Origin: Mycobacterium sp.
Lineage (GTDB): Bacteria > Actinomycetota > Actinomycetes > Mycobacteriales > Mycobacteriaceae
NCBI RefSeq assembly: GCF_019247635.1
Contig: NZ_JAFBAR010000105.1
Coordinates: forward strand, 1-44,775
DNA: 44,775 bases
Direction of reading: 5' to 3'
Part shown: piece after piece, positions 34,346 to 43,769 of the stretch
How the letters are laid out: every line of letters begins with the position of its first letter
Numbering within the stretch: the first letter of the stretch is position 1
Program-made: the position numbers and the translations under genes
Notes under the pieces: generated by a model
Told to the model about the DNA's origin: nothing
Databases searched by the model: none
What the model saw: the letters and a program-made list of their open reading frames with translations, nothing else

Positions 34346-35989
34346 GTGGTCGAAACCCTTATCCGACCCGATCAGCGTAATGAGGCGCCAGGCATCGCAG
34401 GGAGCGCCCGCGCTCGAAGCTGGACCCTTGCTGTCGCCTGCGCCGGCGTGTCGCTGGTGGTCGCGTCGATGACCGCGCTTAATACGGCACTGGGTGACCT
34501 TGCGGTGGCCACCACGGCGACGCAGACGCAGTTGACCTGGATCGTCGACGGTTACACCGTGGCGCTGGCCTGCCTGCTGCTGCCCGCAGGAGCCATTGGC
34601 GATCGTTACGGCAGACGGGGTGCCCTGCTGGCCGGTCTGATGATCTTCTCGCTGGCGTCAATGGCGCCGGCGATGCTGCACTCGCCCCTGCAGATCGTCG
34701 TGGGCCGGGCGGTGGCAGGTGTAGGCGCCGCCTTTGTGATGCCCGCGACGCTGTCACTGCTGACCGTCGCGTACCCGAAGGATCAGCGGCTCAAGGCCGT
34801 TGGTGTCTGGGCCGGCACTGCGGGTTCCGGTGGTGTCATCGGCATGCTCGGTTCCGGTGTGCTGCTGCGCTTCTGGGACTGGCACGCGATCTTCTGGGCG
34901 CTGGGCGCGGCCGGCTTGGCGATCTTTGTGCTGGGATGCACCGTTTCGTCGTCGCGTGATCCCGGCGCTCCTCGGGTCGATTGGTTCGGCGCGATCCTGA
35001 TCGGCGCGGCGGTCGCGATCGGGGTAATCGCCATTCTGGAAGCGCCCAACCGGGGCTGGAGCGACTCCGTCGTCTGGGGTGGGCTCGTCCTCGGGACGGT
35101 CCTCGCCGCGGTGTTCGGCGCCATCGAACTCCGAAAGCGCCAACCGCTTTTGGACGTGCGGCTGTTCGCGGACCCCGGTTTTGCGTCCGGGGTGGCCTCG
35201 ATCATCATCCTCTTTGGCGGAACGTTCGGTTTCTTCTACCTCGCGATGCAATACGTCCAGCAGATCAAAGGCTATTCGCCGCTGACGACGGCGCTGGCCT
35301 TTGGGCCTTTTATGGTGCCGCTGGGCATCTGCTCGGCGCTGTCGTTCTGGTATGTCCCCAGACTCGGACTGCGGATGGTGCTTTTCCTGGGCACCACGCT
35401 GATGGCCGTCGGCTTCGCGTGCATGCGGAGCCTCGATCTGCACTCGACTTTTCTCGGGTTCGCGTGGCCGACATTGATACTCGCAACGGGCATCGGGTTT
35501 TGCACGGCGCCAACAACTTCGGCGATCATGGCCGCCGTTCCCGATGAAAAACAGGGAGTCGCCTCGGCGGTCAACGACACATCCCGCGAATTGGGCGGGG
35601 CCCTGGGCATTGCCGTGGCGGGGTCGATCCTGGCGGGCCGGTACAGCCACGAGGTGATACCGAATTTGGCGGGATTCCCGGCTGCCGTGCGCGGCCCCGC
35701 GTCGGATTCGCTGGCCATGGCCGTCGAGGTGGCGGGAAGGCTTGGGCCACAGGGCGTTCAACTGGCGTCGCTCAGTAAGACCGCGTTTATGACGGCCATG
35801 CAGGCGTCGATGACCACGATGGCGGTGATCGTCGCGGCGGCGGCCGCACTGATCGGGCTGTGGGCGCCGGGGCGTGACGGGCGCCAGTTGCGATTGGTGC
35901 GTCGCATGGTTGCCGTCCGCCGCGCGAAAGGCCATCCAGCCGAACTTGCGCGGCACCGCAGACCGGTTTCGCGCCCGTTGTCGCGTTAG
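34346..35989 (+). CDS. MFS drug exporter, DHA2 (EmrB/QacA) type
   Basis: The 547-residue protein has about 14 membrane segments. 'AVACAGVSLVVASMTALNTA' is the first. 'TWIVDGYTVALACLLLPAGA' and motif A 'GDRYGRRGALLAG' follow, with motif C-like 'GTAGSGGVIGMLGSGVLL' later. The GTG at 34346 is preferred because AAAGGAGG lies 9 nt upstream; the frame is open earlier but crosses the operators. It should export lipophilic or cationic drugs by proton antiport; the substrate is unknown. It is divergent from a TetR gene, which is likely its repressor. Confidence 0.9.
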   Translation: MVETLIRPDQRNEAPGIAGSARARSWTLAVACAGVSLVVASMTALNTALGDLAVATTATQTQLTWIVDGYTVALACLLLPAGAIGDRYGRRGALLAGLMIFSLASMAPAMLHSPLQIVVGRAVAGVGAAFVMPATLSLLTVAYPKDQRLKAVGVWAGTAGSGGVIGMLGSGVLLRFWDWHAIFWALGAAGLAIFVLGCTVSSSRDPGAPRVDWFGAILIGAAVAIGVIAILEAPNRGWSDSVVWGGLVLGTVLAAVFGAIELRKRQPLLDVRLFADPGFASGVASIIILFGGTFGFFYLAMQYVQQIKGYSPLTTALAFGPFMVPLGICSALSFWYVPRLGLRMVLFLGTTLMAVGFACMRSLDLHSTFLGFAWPTLILATGIGFCTAPTTSAIMAAVPDEKQGVASAVNDTSRELGGALGIAVAGSILAGRYSHEVIPNLAGFPAAVRGPASDSLAMAVEVAGRLGPQGVQLASLSKTAFMTAMQASMTTMAVIVAAAAALIGLWAPGRDGRQLRLVRRMVAVRRAKGHPAELARHRRPVSRPLSR

Positions 35990-36391
35990 TCGTGGCCGGG
36001 CAAGCCGTCGCCACCGTCGGGGCTGGGGGCGACGGCAACCCCGGCGGCTAGGCGGACGGTTCGCCCCCCGGGGTGCCGGCCGGTGCCGCGACTACCAGAA
36101 ATGGTGGCGTCGCTGAACCCGACGGTGCCGCGCGAGCCGGACGGACCGCCGTTGCAGAGCTAACAGCTTGGCCGCACTCCCGCGCAGGCAAAGGGGTCTG
36201 GCGTCCCAGGTGCGCAAACCAAAGAAGGCCCTCCCAGCGCGATTGCGCGCCAAATGAATTCGTTGTGACGATCTGCAGACCACCCGGCTTTCTGCGCCAA
36301 AACGCCACGATGGCCTCCACGTCGGCGCTACTCTGGTCAAAGAGTTCGCCTGGGGGGTGGACGGCATCCTGGCGACACCGTGGGGAGCAAG
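35990..36391. other. Intergenic region between the MFS and PE genes
   Basis: About 400 bp without a supported gene. The left third is G+C-rich. The right part is more mixed and holds a -10-like TACTCT at 36329-36334, but no -35 at the right distance. No terminator hairpin of the families seen elsewhere in the window was found. Confidence 0.4.
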
Positions 36392-37177
36392 ATGTCATAC
36401 GTCATCGCAGCGCCGGAGTATGTGGCTGCGGCGGCGACTGACCTGATGAATATCGGCTCGGCGATAGGCAATGCCAACTCCGCGGCGACGGCCCCCATTA
36501 CCGGGGTGATGGCCCCAGGCGCCGACGAAGTCTCAGCGATGCTCACAGCGCTGTTCGCCTCGCAAGCACAGGCCTATCAGGCGCTCAGCGCCCAAGCGGC
36601 GATGTTCCACGACCAGTTTGTCCAGCTGATGAACACCGCCGGGTCGCAGTACGCCCTCACTGAGGCCACGAACGCCTCTCCCCTGCAAACGGTCGAGCAG
36701 GGTGTCATGACCGGGGTCAGCGCACCGGTTCAGGCGCTGACCGGGAACCAGCAGGCCGGCACCGGTGCCAGCGCGGTAGCTGCCGCCCCGGCAAGTGCCA
36801 TATATCCCCCAGGGGACCGACTCGTCGGCGTCACCGGCGCACTCGGGCCCGCCGCAAACGTCGGCACCGGCGCTGCCAGCGCAGCCTCGGGCTTACCGAC
36901 GGGTGGATATCTGGTCGCCGGGGGCATAACCGGTGGAAATGGTGGGGGGCCGACCGTCGCCAGTGCCGCATCGTTCGGCACTGGCGACGGCGCGGGCCTC
37001 GGTGCCGGCGGCGGCCTGGCCGCCGAGTCCGAAGTGGCACAGCAGGCGGCACTCGCCCCGGCGGTGACGCCGTTGTCCGCAGCTCCGGCCGCAACGACGT
37101 CGCCTACGGCATCGGGACACTCCGAGGGTACGACCGCGCCCACCGGAACAGCACGGGAACGACAGGCTGCAACTTAG
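36392..37177 (+). CDS. PE-family protein
   Basis: The 261-residue protein starts 'MSYVIAAPEYVAAAATDLMN', a PE domain (Pro-Glu at 8-9) of about 95 residues with two long helices. It closes with 'YALTE', the YxxxE secretion signal of type VII (ESX-5) substrates. The remaining residues are rich in Gly, Ala, Ser and Thr with no known domain. The ATG at 36392 has GGGGAG upstream. No PPE partner or ESX gene is next to it. Expected at the cell surface or secreted; function unknown. Confidence 0.9.
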   Translation: MSYVIAAPEYVAAAATDLMNIGSAIGNANSAATAPITGVMAPGADEVSAMLTALFASQAQAYQALSAQAAMFHDQFVQLMNTAGSQYALTEATNASPLQTVEQGVMTGVSAPVQALTGNQQAGTGASAVAAAPASAIYPPGDRLVGVTGALGPAANVGTGAASAASGLPTGGYLVAGGITGGNGGGPTVASAASFGTGDGAGLGAGGGLAAESEVAQQAALAPAVTPLSAAPAATTSPTASGHSEGTTAPTGTARERQAAT

Positions 37178-37236
37178 GGCTGATCGTCGACCGCCACGGT
37201 TGAGCGCCATCAGCAACGGGAGTCCGCCCAGCCGCC

Positions 37237-38670
37237 CTACGCGACGAATTCCGCTGCCCGATGGGCCAGCATCACGATCGTCGCGTGCGGGCCGCGGCTG
37301 GGTACCGTTGGCAGGACTGATCCGTCGACCACCCAGAGCTTCTCGACACCGCGAACCCGACACCGTTGGTCGACAACGGCTTTCGGGTCACCCTCGATGC
37401 CCATCGGGGCGGTGCCGGACAGGTGCTGCGACGTCGACCACACCGGTGGTCCAACATCCGTTGCGGCTCCGACCAATTCGTGGGCCAATTGACTGCCGGT
37501 TTGCAGCGCCGCGATATCCAATGGCTCACTGTCATAACGGTGCTCGATACGCGGCTGCAGCGCGGGATCCGACGACACCAACGTCATGCGTCCGCGTGCC
37601 CGCGGCCGCATCAGTGCCACGCCGATGTGCGGCCAGTCGGGGTGACCGGCCGTCCCGTCGCCGGTCATCCCGACGAAACCACCTGTGTAGGGGCGGATCT
37701 CGACATCAGTGGCGATGGTGAGCACGACCTCCAGCACCGGCCTGCCCGCGGCCACCGTCCACGACGTGGGCAACACCCATTCCGGGTGATCACTGAACCC
37801 GGCGCCGACCGGCAGCGATGCGACCAGCGGCACGCCGGCCGCCCGCAACATCGCGTGATCACCGACGCCGGACAGCATCAGCAGATGTGCCGACTCGATC
37901 CCTCCGGCACACAACACAATTCGGTCGGCCGAAAGACTCATCGGACCCGACGGGGCGATCGCGTCGACACCCACCGCGGTAGTACCGGCAAACCGCACGC
38001 GCAGTACGCGCGTCCGGTCCAGCAACGTCAGGTTGGCACGGCTGAGCGCCGGCAGCAGGTACGCCGCCCCCGAGTCGTTGCGTACACCGTCGACGATATT
38101 GAGCGGTACGGCGCCAACCCCCGAAACCGCTTCCAGCCCAGGGTCATTGAGGTCGGTGATCCAGTGGAACCCGAACTCTTCGGCCGCGTTTATGAAAGTT
38201 TGTGTGACGCCGGTCATTTCGTGCGTGCGCCGGACTCGGATGGGGCCCGACTGGCCATGGGCGGGACTATCGAAATCGAGATCCGTCTCGATCGCGCGGT
38301 AATGCTCGAGCACGTCCGACCACGCCCAGCCGGGCAGACCGAGTCCGTCGAAGTCGCGCGGCAAACCGCGGCAGAAGTAGCCGCCGTTGACCGCGCCCGA
38401 ACCCCCGACCGCCGACCCCCGCATGATCGGATGCCGGCGAGCCGGTTGCTCGGTCAGCCAGGTCTGATAGCGCTGTACCAGTGGGCTGTCATCGCCGATC
38501 GGCAGTTGCAACCCGTTGGTGGTCAGGGCCAGCAAGTCCGGATCGGTCAGCCCGGGCCCCGCCTCGAGGACCGTCACCGTGCGCGCCGGGTCGGCGGAAA
38601 GGCGTTCGGCAATAACCGATCCAGCACTGCCCGCGCCGACGATCAGCACGTCACTGTGCGCAGGAATCAA
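37237..38670 (-). CDS. mftG: GMC-family mycofactocin dehydrogenase MftG
   Basis: The 477-residue GMC flavoenzyme has an N-terminal FAD-binding loop 'DVLIVGAGSAGSVIAERLSA', 'MRGSAVGGSGAVNGGYFCRG' as the GMC signature, and C-terminal 'WSTSQHLSGTAPMG' and 'VVDGSVLPTVPSRGPHATIV' with the catalytic His region. From work on M. smegmatis, MftG oxidises reduced mycofactocin and passes electrons to the respiratory chain. It is the last gene of the cluster, 2 bp after mftF, and converges with the PE gene across about 60 bp. Orthologue of Rv0697. Confidence 0.93.
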   Translation of the reverse strand: MIPAHSDVLIVGAGSAGSVIAERLSADPARTVTVLEAGPGLTDPDLLALTTNGLQLPIGDDSPLVQRYQTWLTEQPARRHPIMRGSAVGGSGAVNGGYFCRGLPRDFDGLGLPGWAWSDVLEHYRAIETDLDFDSPAHGQSGPIRVRRTHEMTGVTQTFINAAEEFGFHWITDLNDPGLEAVSGVGAVPLNIVDGVRNDSGAAYLLPALSRANLTLLDRTRVLRVRFAGTTAVGVDAIAPSGPMSLSADRIVLCAGGIESAHLLMLSGVGDHAMLRAAGVPLVASLPVGAGFSDHPEWVLPTSWTVAAGRPVLEVVLTIATDVEIRPYTGGFVGMTGDGTAGHPDWPHIGVALMRPRARGRMTLVSSDPALQPRIEHRYDSEPLDIAALQTGSQLAHELVGAATDVGPPVWSTSQHLSGTAPMGIEGDPKAVVDQRCRVRGVEKLWVVDGSVLPTVPSRGPHATIVMLAHRAAEFVA

Positions 38671-38672
38671 GA

Positions 38673-40085
38673 CTAAGTTCGTATCTGCGGCTTGAGGGCA
38701 CCGATATTGCGCTCGCGCACCACCCCACGCCAGAGCCCGATGCCATAGGCCAGATCATCGACACGCTTGAGCACCAGATAGGACAGCAGCCCAATCGGCT
38801 CGGCGTCTTCGTCGATCGCGTCGTGACGGCGAAGCCAGTCCACCACCCCGTCCACGACGGCGGCGATCAGCACCACCCGCCGGCAATGGCGCGACAGTAT
38901 GGCCGCAAGCAGCGCCACCGGCCAGTAGTGCCGGCACAGGGCGGACGCGAGTTGCAGCGCGGCAGACCACAGCCCGCGGACGGCAATCATCAAGACGTCC
39001 CACACCGACGTGTCGGCACTGCGGATGGCCTTGGCGATGCGACGACCCGTTAAAACGGCGATGATCACCGACGCGAACTGGGCAAGACCCGTTCCGATCG
39101 ACATCAGCACCCAGGCCATCAGTGCCCAGCCGGAGATCACCAGGGGGGCCGTCTTGTCGGGGTGCCGCACCGACAGCGGAGCCGCCGACCCGCCGTAAAA
39201 CGCCTTGCGCGCAATCCAATCCCGCAGTTCGGTGCGGTGGTCGTGGGCGACCAGCGCGATCGGCTCGTAACGCAACCGCGCGCCCGCTTCGATCAGCCGC
39301 CAGCACAGATCGACGTCCTCGCCGGACTGCATGGTCTCGTCGAACCCGCCGACGTCACGGATCGCCGAACGACGACAAATGATCGCCGCGCTCGGCACGT
39401 AGGACACCGTGCTATGCGGCAGCACCGGCGCCTCCCGCTGCCCAAGGTCCAGCGACGAGCGCACCGCCTCGTAGCGGGCCACCACATTCTCGCTCTGCGC
39501 CAAACCGACGATGCGCGGTGCGACGAGCGCGACGGTGGGATCGCAGAAGTGTCCGAGCAACGCTTCGAGCCAACCGCGCCGCGGCGAGACGTCAGAATCC
39601 ATAAACGCGACGAAGTCGGTGGTGCAGGCGGCCAGCCCGGTGTTGCGCGCGGCCGACGGCCCCTTGCTGCGGTCGTGACGCAGGACTTCGACGTCACAGT
39701 GCGCGCCGACGAAATCCTCGGGCTGCAGGGGTTGCGCGGATCCGTCGTCCACCACGATCACCCGTAGCCCACGAAGCGACGACACCAGGCGCCGCACACC
39801 AAAAGCATTGTCCCGCACAGGAATAACCACGGTAACGTCACGGTGTGACGGGCCCCCGGCGGGCCGGGGGTGGGCTACGGTGGCGTCCAACAGGGTGCGG
39901 GCCAGCTCCGCGCTCATCTCGTCGCGAACCTTGAGCCGGCCATCGCTGAGCATGTTCTGGGCGGCCGGGGCCAACCGCAGCAGCCGGGTGGGTGAACCAC
40001 CGAGCAGTGTCGAACCATCGCCGAGCACCCGCACCCGGCGATCGACCTGGACAGCAAACCCGTCCGGCAGTCGGGGCTGACTCAT
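38673..40085 (-). CDS. mftF: Mycofactocin glycosyltransferase MftF
   Basis: The 470-residue family-2 glycosyltransferase starts '[20 protein letters not shown]'. The GT-A domain begins '[10 protein letters not shown]' with 'VIVVDDGS', the metal-binding '[12 protein letters not shown]' and '[20 protein letters not shown]'. The C-terminal part has hydrophobic helices ('[20 protein letters not shown]') that tie it to the membrane. It adds the beta-1,4-linked glucose chain to the mycofactocin core. The ATG overlaps the mftE stop (ATGA); the longer open frame upstream is antisense or shadow. Orthologue of Rv0696. Confidence 0.95.
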   Translation of the reverse strand: MSQPRLPDGFAVQVDRRVRVLGDGSTLLGGSPTRLLRLAPAAQNMLSDGRLKVRDEMSAELARTLLDATVAHPRPAGGPSHRDVTVVIPVRDNAFGVRRLVSSLRGLRVIVVDDGSAQPLQPEDFVGAHCDVEVLRHDRSKGPSAARNTGLAACTTDFVAFMDSDVSPRRGWLEALLGHFCDPTVALVAPRIVGLAQSENVVARYEAVRSSLDLGQREAPVLPHSTVSYVPSAAIICRRSAIRDVGGFDETMQSGEDVDLCWRLIEAGARLRYEPIALVAHDHRTELRDWIARKAFYGGSAAPLSVRHPDKTAPLVISGWALMAWVLMSIGTGLAQFASVIIAVLTGRRIAKAIRSADTSVWDVLMIAVRGLWSAALQLASALCRHYWPVALLAAILSRHCRRVVLIAAVVDGVVDWLRRHDAIDEDAEPIGLLSYLVLKRVDDLAYGIGLWRGVVRERNIGALKPQIRT

Positions 40086-40807
40086 GCCAGCTTCCCGTCC
40101 GGGCCGGGTGACCAGCGGTCGACTCGTCGCACGCACCCCTCGACCATCTCCGAGAAGATACGTTGGCCGTCGGCCGCGGTCGCCGTTGTCGGGTCCCCCA
40201 AGACACCCACCGCACTGACCGCGGCCACTCCCCCACGAAGCATCGTCGGGAGCAACTCGGGCAATGGCGCGGCGTTGCCCGCGAGCCATTGGTCGGTGAG
40301 CACGTCGGCCGGTGAAATATGCAGCAGCACGGATGTTTCGGTATGACCCGCGTGGGCGTCGCCGCCGGCGGCGGCGCAGGGGCACCATCCGGCGTCGCGG
40401 CCCTCACTGCGCAACAGCCCTACCGCCCGGTTCAAAGCCACCATGTTCCCCCCGTGGCCGTTGACGAAGACCATGCGCTGTGCCCAGCAGGAGGCCGACC
40501 TGCCGTACTCCACCAGCAGCGACGTTAGGGCCTCGATGCCGATGGAGATGGTTCCGGGGAAGCTCTGGTGCTCACCGCTGGCCCCGTAGGCGATGGCCGG
40601 TGCGACCAGCCAGCCGTGCAGGCGCGCCGCAGCCGCGCAAGCGACCGCGGTCGCTATCCGGGTGTCGGTATCTAGCGGCAGGTGCGGACCATGCTGTTCG
40701 GTGGACCCCAGCGGGATCAGTATCGACGGCGAGATTCGTAGCTGGCTCGACGTCAGGCTTCCCAATTCGCCGAGTACGGGCACTTGCCGATGGTAGGACG
40801 AATTCAC
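40082..40807 (-). CDS. mftE: Mycofactocin precursor peptidase MftE (creatininase family)
   Basis: The 241-residue creatininase-fold protein starts at GTG 40807 ('[20 protein letters not shown]'), matching the known start of M. tuberculosis MftE. Metal ligands are seen in '[15 protein letters not shown]' (Glu, His, Asp), 'VNGHGGN' and 'HAGHTETS'. MftE cuts the modified C-terminal dipeptide AHDP from MftA. It overlaps mftF by four bases. The upstream spacer to mftD is unusual: 154 bp, AT-rich, and open in the same frame. Confidence 0.93.
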   Translation of the reverse strand: MNSSYHRQVPVLGELGSLTSSQLRISPSILIPLGSTEQHGPHLPLDTDTRIATAVACAAAARLHGWLVAPAIAYGASGEHQSFPGTISIGIEALTSLLVEYGRSASCWAQRMVFVNGHGGNMVALNRAVGLLRSEGRDAGWCPCAAAGGDAHAGHTETSVLLHISPADVLTDQWLAGNAAPLPELLPTMLRGGVAAVSAVGVLGDPTTATAADGQRIFSEMVEGCVRRVDRWSPGPDGKLA

Positions 40808-40961
40808 CTGGTATGCACCAATTGTTCTATCTTCTAATGAATTATTTTTCTGGCCGAACTCTTTGGCGCCCCAATTTAACTCCTCCGCCCCGACTGCCAC
40901 GCCCGCATCAAAATTAGCGCCGGCGTTGATTTCGCAGACGCTAGGTGTTGGCGGCGACCGG
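40808..40961 (-). other. AT-rich, coding-like spacer between mftD and mftE
   Basis: The region is open in the mftE frame and would encode 'INAGANFDAGVAVGAEELNW' and 'NNSLEDRTIGAYQ' directly ahead of mftE. Its middle (about 40810-40880) is far more AT-rich than the neighbours, with AAA, AAT, TTA and AGA codons rare in mycobacteria. The other mycofactocin genes touch or overlap. Confidence 0.6.
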
Positions 40962-42152
40962 CTAGGCCTCAGGCCCGGAGGGGACCCCGAGCGACCGAGC
41001 AAACCCGCCGGGGACCAGAAGATCGCCGGGACCCAGGTCGTGAACCGAGGCATGACCGAGCCCCATCAACGCCGAGTCGATACCTGCCCGCAGAATATCG
41101 AGGACGTTCTCGACTCCGGCTTGGCCGGCCGCCGCGAGGCCCCACAGGTAGGCGCGGCCGATCATCACGGCCCGCGCTCCCAGCGCTACGGCCTTGACGA
41201 CGTCGCTGCCGCGTCGGATGCCACCGTCGAGCAACACCTCGACCTGGTCGCCGACCGCCGCCGCCACGGCGGGCAGGGCGCGTATCGACGCCGGGGTGCC
41301 ATCCAGGTTGTTACCGCCGTGGTTGGACACCGAGATCGCCGAAACACCGGCATCCACGGCCCTTTTGGCGTCATCGACGCGCATCACGCCCTTGAGCATG
41401 AAGGGTCCGCCCCATAGCTCCCGCAGCCACGCGATGTCGTCCCAGCTCGGCGGTGGGGTGCCCAGCCATTCGCCGTAGGCGGCGAAAAACGGCGGGCCGG
41501 GCTCACCGCGCCGACCCTGATTGGGCACCCGCAGGTCCGGCGGCCGCAGCGTCTTGCCGTACTTCCACAGCCACCGCGGCTTGGTGAGCGCCTCGGGGGA
41601 AAGCCGCAGGATGGTCCGCAGGTTCATCTCCTCGGGGATTTTCGGGCTTCCCCAGTCCCGCCCGTGCGAGAACGTCCAGTCGGTGGTGACGATCAATCCG
41701 GCGGCGCCGGCCTGCCGCGCCCGCTCGACGCGCTCGGCGATCGCGTCGCGGCCGCCGAGCCAGTACACCTGAAAGAAGGTCTTAGGGTTTGCGGCGATGA
41801 CCTCTTCGATCGGCTTGCTGGCGAACGACGACAAACCCATCGCGGTTCCGCGCGCCGCGGCGGCGCGTGCGACGGCGACCTCGCCGTCCGGGTCGACCGC
41901 CTGTACACCGGTCGGCGAAATGATCACGGGCAGCGAAACGTCCTGCCCCATAACGGTGGTCGACAAGTCGCGTTTCTCGAGCGCACCAACGACGTGCGGG
42001 GCAAAACCGAGTTCGCTGAATGCTTCGACGTTGTCGGCGACGGTGATTCCCTTCTCGCTGGCCGAAATCAACGACGAGTAAACCGATTTTGGCAGCCGGC
42101 GCTTCGCGCGTTGCTGAGCGATGGCAACCGTTTCAAACCATTCGTCGGCCAT
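40962..42152 (-). CDS. mftD: Mycofactocin dehydrogenase MftD (FMN-dependent)
   Basis: The 396-residue protein of the FMN-dependent alpha-hydroxyacid dehydrogenase family starts 'MADEWFETVAIAQQRAKRRL'. FMN and active-site marks include 'SVSNHGGNNLDGTPASIRAL' (catalytic His) and 'DGGIRRGSDVVKAVALGARA'. It was long named lldD1. It deaminates AHDP to premycofactocin, giving the redox-active carbonyl. It starts 2 bp after mftC. A frame open further upstream belongs to mftC. The length equals that of Rv0694. Confidence 0.95.
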   Translation of the reverse strand: MADEWFETVAIAQQRAKRRLPKSVYSSLISASEKGITVADNVEAFSELGFAPHVVGALEKRDLSTTVMGQDVSLPVIISPTGVQAVDPDGEVAVARAAAARGTAMGLSSFASKPIEEVIAANPKTFFQVYWLGGRDAIAERVERARQAGAAGLIVTTDWTFSHGRDWGSPKIPEEMNLRTILRLSPEALTKPRWLWKYGKTLRPPDLRVPNQGRRGEPGPPFFAAYGEWLGTPPPSWDDIAWLRELWGGPFMLKGVMRVDDAKRAVDAGVSAISVSNHGGNNLDGTPASIRALPAVAAAVGDQVEVLLDGGIRRGSDVVKAVALGARAVMIGRAYLWGLAAAGQAGVENVLDILRAGIDSALMGLGHASVHDLGPGDLLVPGGFARSLGVPSGPEA

Positions 42153-42154
42153 GA

Positions 42155-43342
42155 TTACACGGGGCTTTCGTTGCACAGGCGGGCCGGCGGTCGCCGGGAA
42201 AGGGTCAGCGGCACGGGTTCGCGGACCCGGCGCCCCCGGGAATGGTCGACCCGCGGTCGAGGCGTCTGGCGCTCCCGCGCCAGCGCGGGCGCGCCATGGC
42301 CTTGCACGCACTCAGGATCCGGCCCATCCAGCGGCAGGCCGGTGAAGAACTTGGCCGCCATGCAACCGCCCCGGCAGCTGTCGTAATGCCCGCAGCTGCC
42401 GCACGCGCCGGCGGACTGCGGTTCGCGCAGCTCGGCAAACAGCGGAGCGTTCTTCCAGACGTTGGCGAAACCGGAGCCAAAACCAGTATCCGTCAACACG
42501 TTTCCCGCTAGGAAGCGGTCATGGATCGCGAAGGGACAGGCGTACACGTCGCCCACCGGATCGATCAGGCACACCACCCGGCCGGCACCGCACATGTTCA
42601 AGCCCGGCAGCGCGCCGGACTCGCCCAGCGGCGCCAGATGGAAGAAGGAGTCGCCGGTGAGCACTCCCTCCCCCTTGGCGACCAGCCAGCTGTAGAGCTG
42701 AACCTGCTGTTCGGCGGTCGGATGCAGGTCCTCCCAAACGTCGGCGCCGCGGCCCGACGGCCGCAGCCGGGTGATCCGCAGGGTGGCGCCGTAGCGGCTG
42801 GCCAACGCGGCGAACTCGTCGAACTGGCCGACGTTGTGCCGGGTGACCACTACGGAGACCTTCGCGCCGCCGAAGCCCGCCTCCGCCAGGTTCTCCAAAG
42901 CACGCACCGCGGTGTCGAATGAACCCGGGCCGCGGACGGCGTCGTTGACCTCGGCGGTGGCGCCGTCCAGGGAGATCTGGACGTCCACGTAGTCGCTGGC
43001 GGCCAACCGCGCGGCGACCTCCGGCGTGATCCGGACGCCGTTGGTGGAGAACTTCACGCCGACGTGGTGCGCGGTGGCGTAGTCCACCAGCTCCCAAAAG
43101 TCCGGGCGCACTGTGGGTTCCCCGCCACCGATGTTCACGTAGAACACCTGCATGCGTTCCAGGTCGTCGATGATGTCCATGCATTGGCGGGTGGACAGCT
43201 CGCGCGGGTCGCGCTTGCCCGACGACGACAGGCAGTGCACACACGCCAGATTGCAGGCGTAGGTCAGCTCCCAGGTCAGGCAGATCGGCGCATCCAGTCC
43301 GCGCTCGAACTGTTCGATCAGACGCGGTACGGCGGTGCTCAC
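42155..43342 (-). CDS. mftC: Mycofactocin radical SAM maturase MftC
   Basis: The 395-residue radical SAM/SPASM protein starts 'MSTAVPRLIEQFERGLDAPI'. The CxxxCxxC cluster is Cys30, Cys34 and Cys37 ('CNLACVHC'). 'NIGGGEPTVRP' is the SAM-binding GGE motif. The SPASM part has 'NMCGAGRVVCLIDPVGDVYACPF'-type cysteines and 'CGSCGHYDSCRGGC' near 330-345. MftC oxidatively decarboxylates the C-terminal Tyr of MftA and then joins it to the Val. The last 40 residues or so are Arg/Pro-rich and look disordered. It overlaps mftB by ATGA. Confidence 0.96.
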   Translation of the reverse strand: MSTAVPRLIEQFERGLDAPICLTWELTYACNLACVHCLSSSGKRDPRELSTRQCMDIIDDLERMQVFYVNIGGGEPTVRPDFWELVDYATAHHVGVKFSTNGVRITPEVAARLAASDYVDVQISLDGATAEVNDAVRGPGSFDTAVRALENLAEAGFGGAKVSVVVTRHNVGQFDEFAALASRYGATLRITRLRPSGRGADVWEDLHPTAEQQVQLYSWLVAKGEGVLTGDSFFHLAPLGESGALPGLNMCGAGRVVCLIDPVGDVYACPFAIHDRFLAGNVLTDTGFGSGFANVWKNAPLFAELREPQSAGACGSCGHYDSCRGGCMAAKFFTGLPLDGPDPECVQGHGAPALARERQTPRPRVDHSRGRRVREPVPLTLSRRPPARLCNESPV

Positions 43343-43650
43343 TCGGCCTCCTTAGGGACCAACATGTCGGAACCCGCCAGCACGCCCAGCGCGTGCAGGT
43401 AGGGACCCTGGCTGGAATCCTCGACCCCGGCCGCGCGGCAGGCCGAACGGACATCGGGATGATCGGCCAGCGAGCGCACCACCGTGACGATGGTGCGGTT
43501 CTTCAGGAACGAAAGCTTGCGCGTACCGAAGTGGTAGAGCAGCGCCCCAAACGGCTCCGGCCGAATCGCCACCTGCGGGTGCAACCGCCAGCCGCGGTCC
43601 GGGTCGAAAGAGCTTGAGTCAGCCCGGCCAGCCTGCGCGGGCGCGGACAC
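43339..43650 (-). CDS. mftB: Mycofactocin peptide chaperone MftB (RRE)
   Basis: The 103-residue protein starts at GTG 43650 ('SAPAQAGRADSSSFDPDRGW'), 2 bp after the mftA stop. The PqqD-like winged-helix fold is visible as 'WRLHPQVAIRPEPFGALLYH' and 'FGTRKLSFLKNRTIVTVVRS'. MftB binds the MftA leader and presents it to MftC. The frame is open upstream through mftA in another phase, which is rejected. It overlaps mftC by four bases. Confidence 0.93.
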   Translation of the reverse strand: MSAPAQAGRADSSSFDPDRGWRLHPQVAIRPEPFGALLYHFGTRKLSFLKNRTIVTVVRSLADHPDVRSACRAAGVEDSSQGPYLHALGVLAGSDMLVPKEAE

Positions 43651-43652
43651 GG

Positions 43653-43742
43653 TCAGTAGACCCCGCACATTCCGTCGATGGATACCTCTTCGACAAGGGT
43701 CTCGGTGACGAGTTCGGTGTCGGCCTCGGTCTCGTGGTCCAT
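43653..43742 (-). CDS. mftA: Mycofactocin precursor peptide MftA
   Basis: A 29-residue peptide, too short for ordinary gene calls. It starts '[20 protein letters not shown]' and ends 'SIDGMCGVY'. The C-terminal Val-Tyr is the residue pair that MftC modifies, and 'IDGMCGVY' is the conserved core. The acidic leader should bind MftB. GAAAGG lies about 8 nt before the ATG. It is the first gene of the cluster, facing mftR across about 65 bp that contain a palindrome. Confidence 0.95.
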   Translation of the reverse strand: MDHETEADTELVTETLVEEVSIDGMCGVY

Positions 43743-43769
43743 AGCAACTTGCCTTTCGATAGATCTCGA

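Noticed and set aside
35990..36060. Gly/Asp-rich frame after the MFS gene, like a PE_PGRS remnant
   Set aside because: Only about 20 codons, and composition alone in a G+C-rich genome is not evidence.
37183..37219. GCTGAT/ATCAGC inverted repeat between the PE and mftG genes as a terminator
   Set aside because: Only a 6-bp stem with a loop of about 24 nt; too weak to list.
40086..40388. Upstream extension of mftF to 571 codons
   Set aside because: It lies on the same strand inside mftE in another frame; the ATGA overlap start gives the known 470-residue length.
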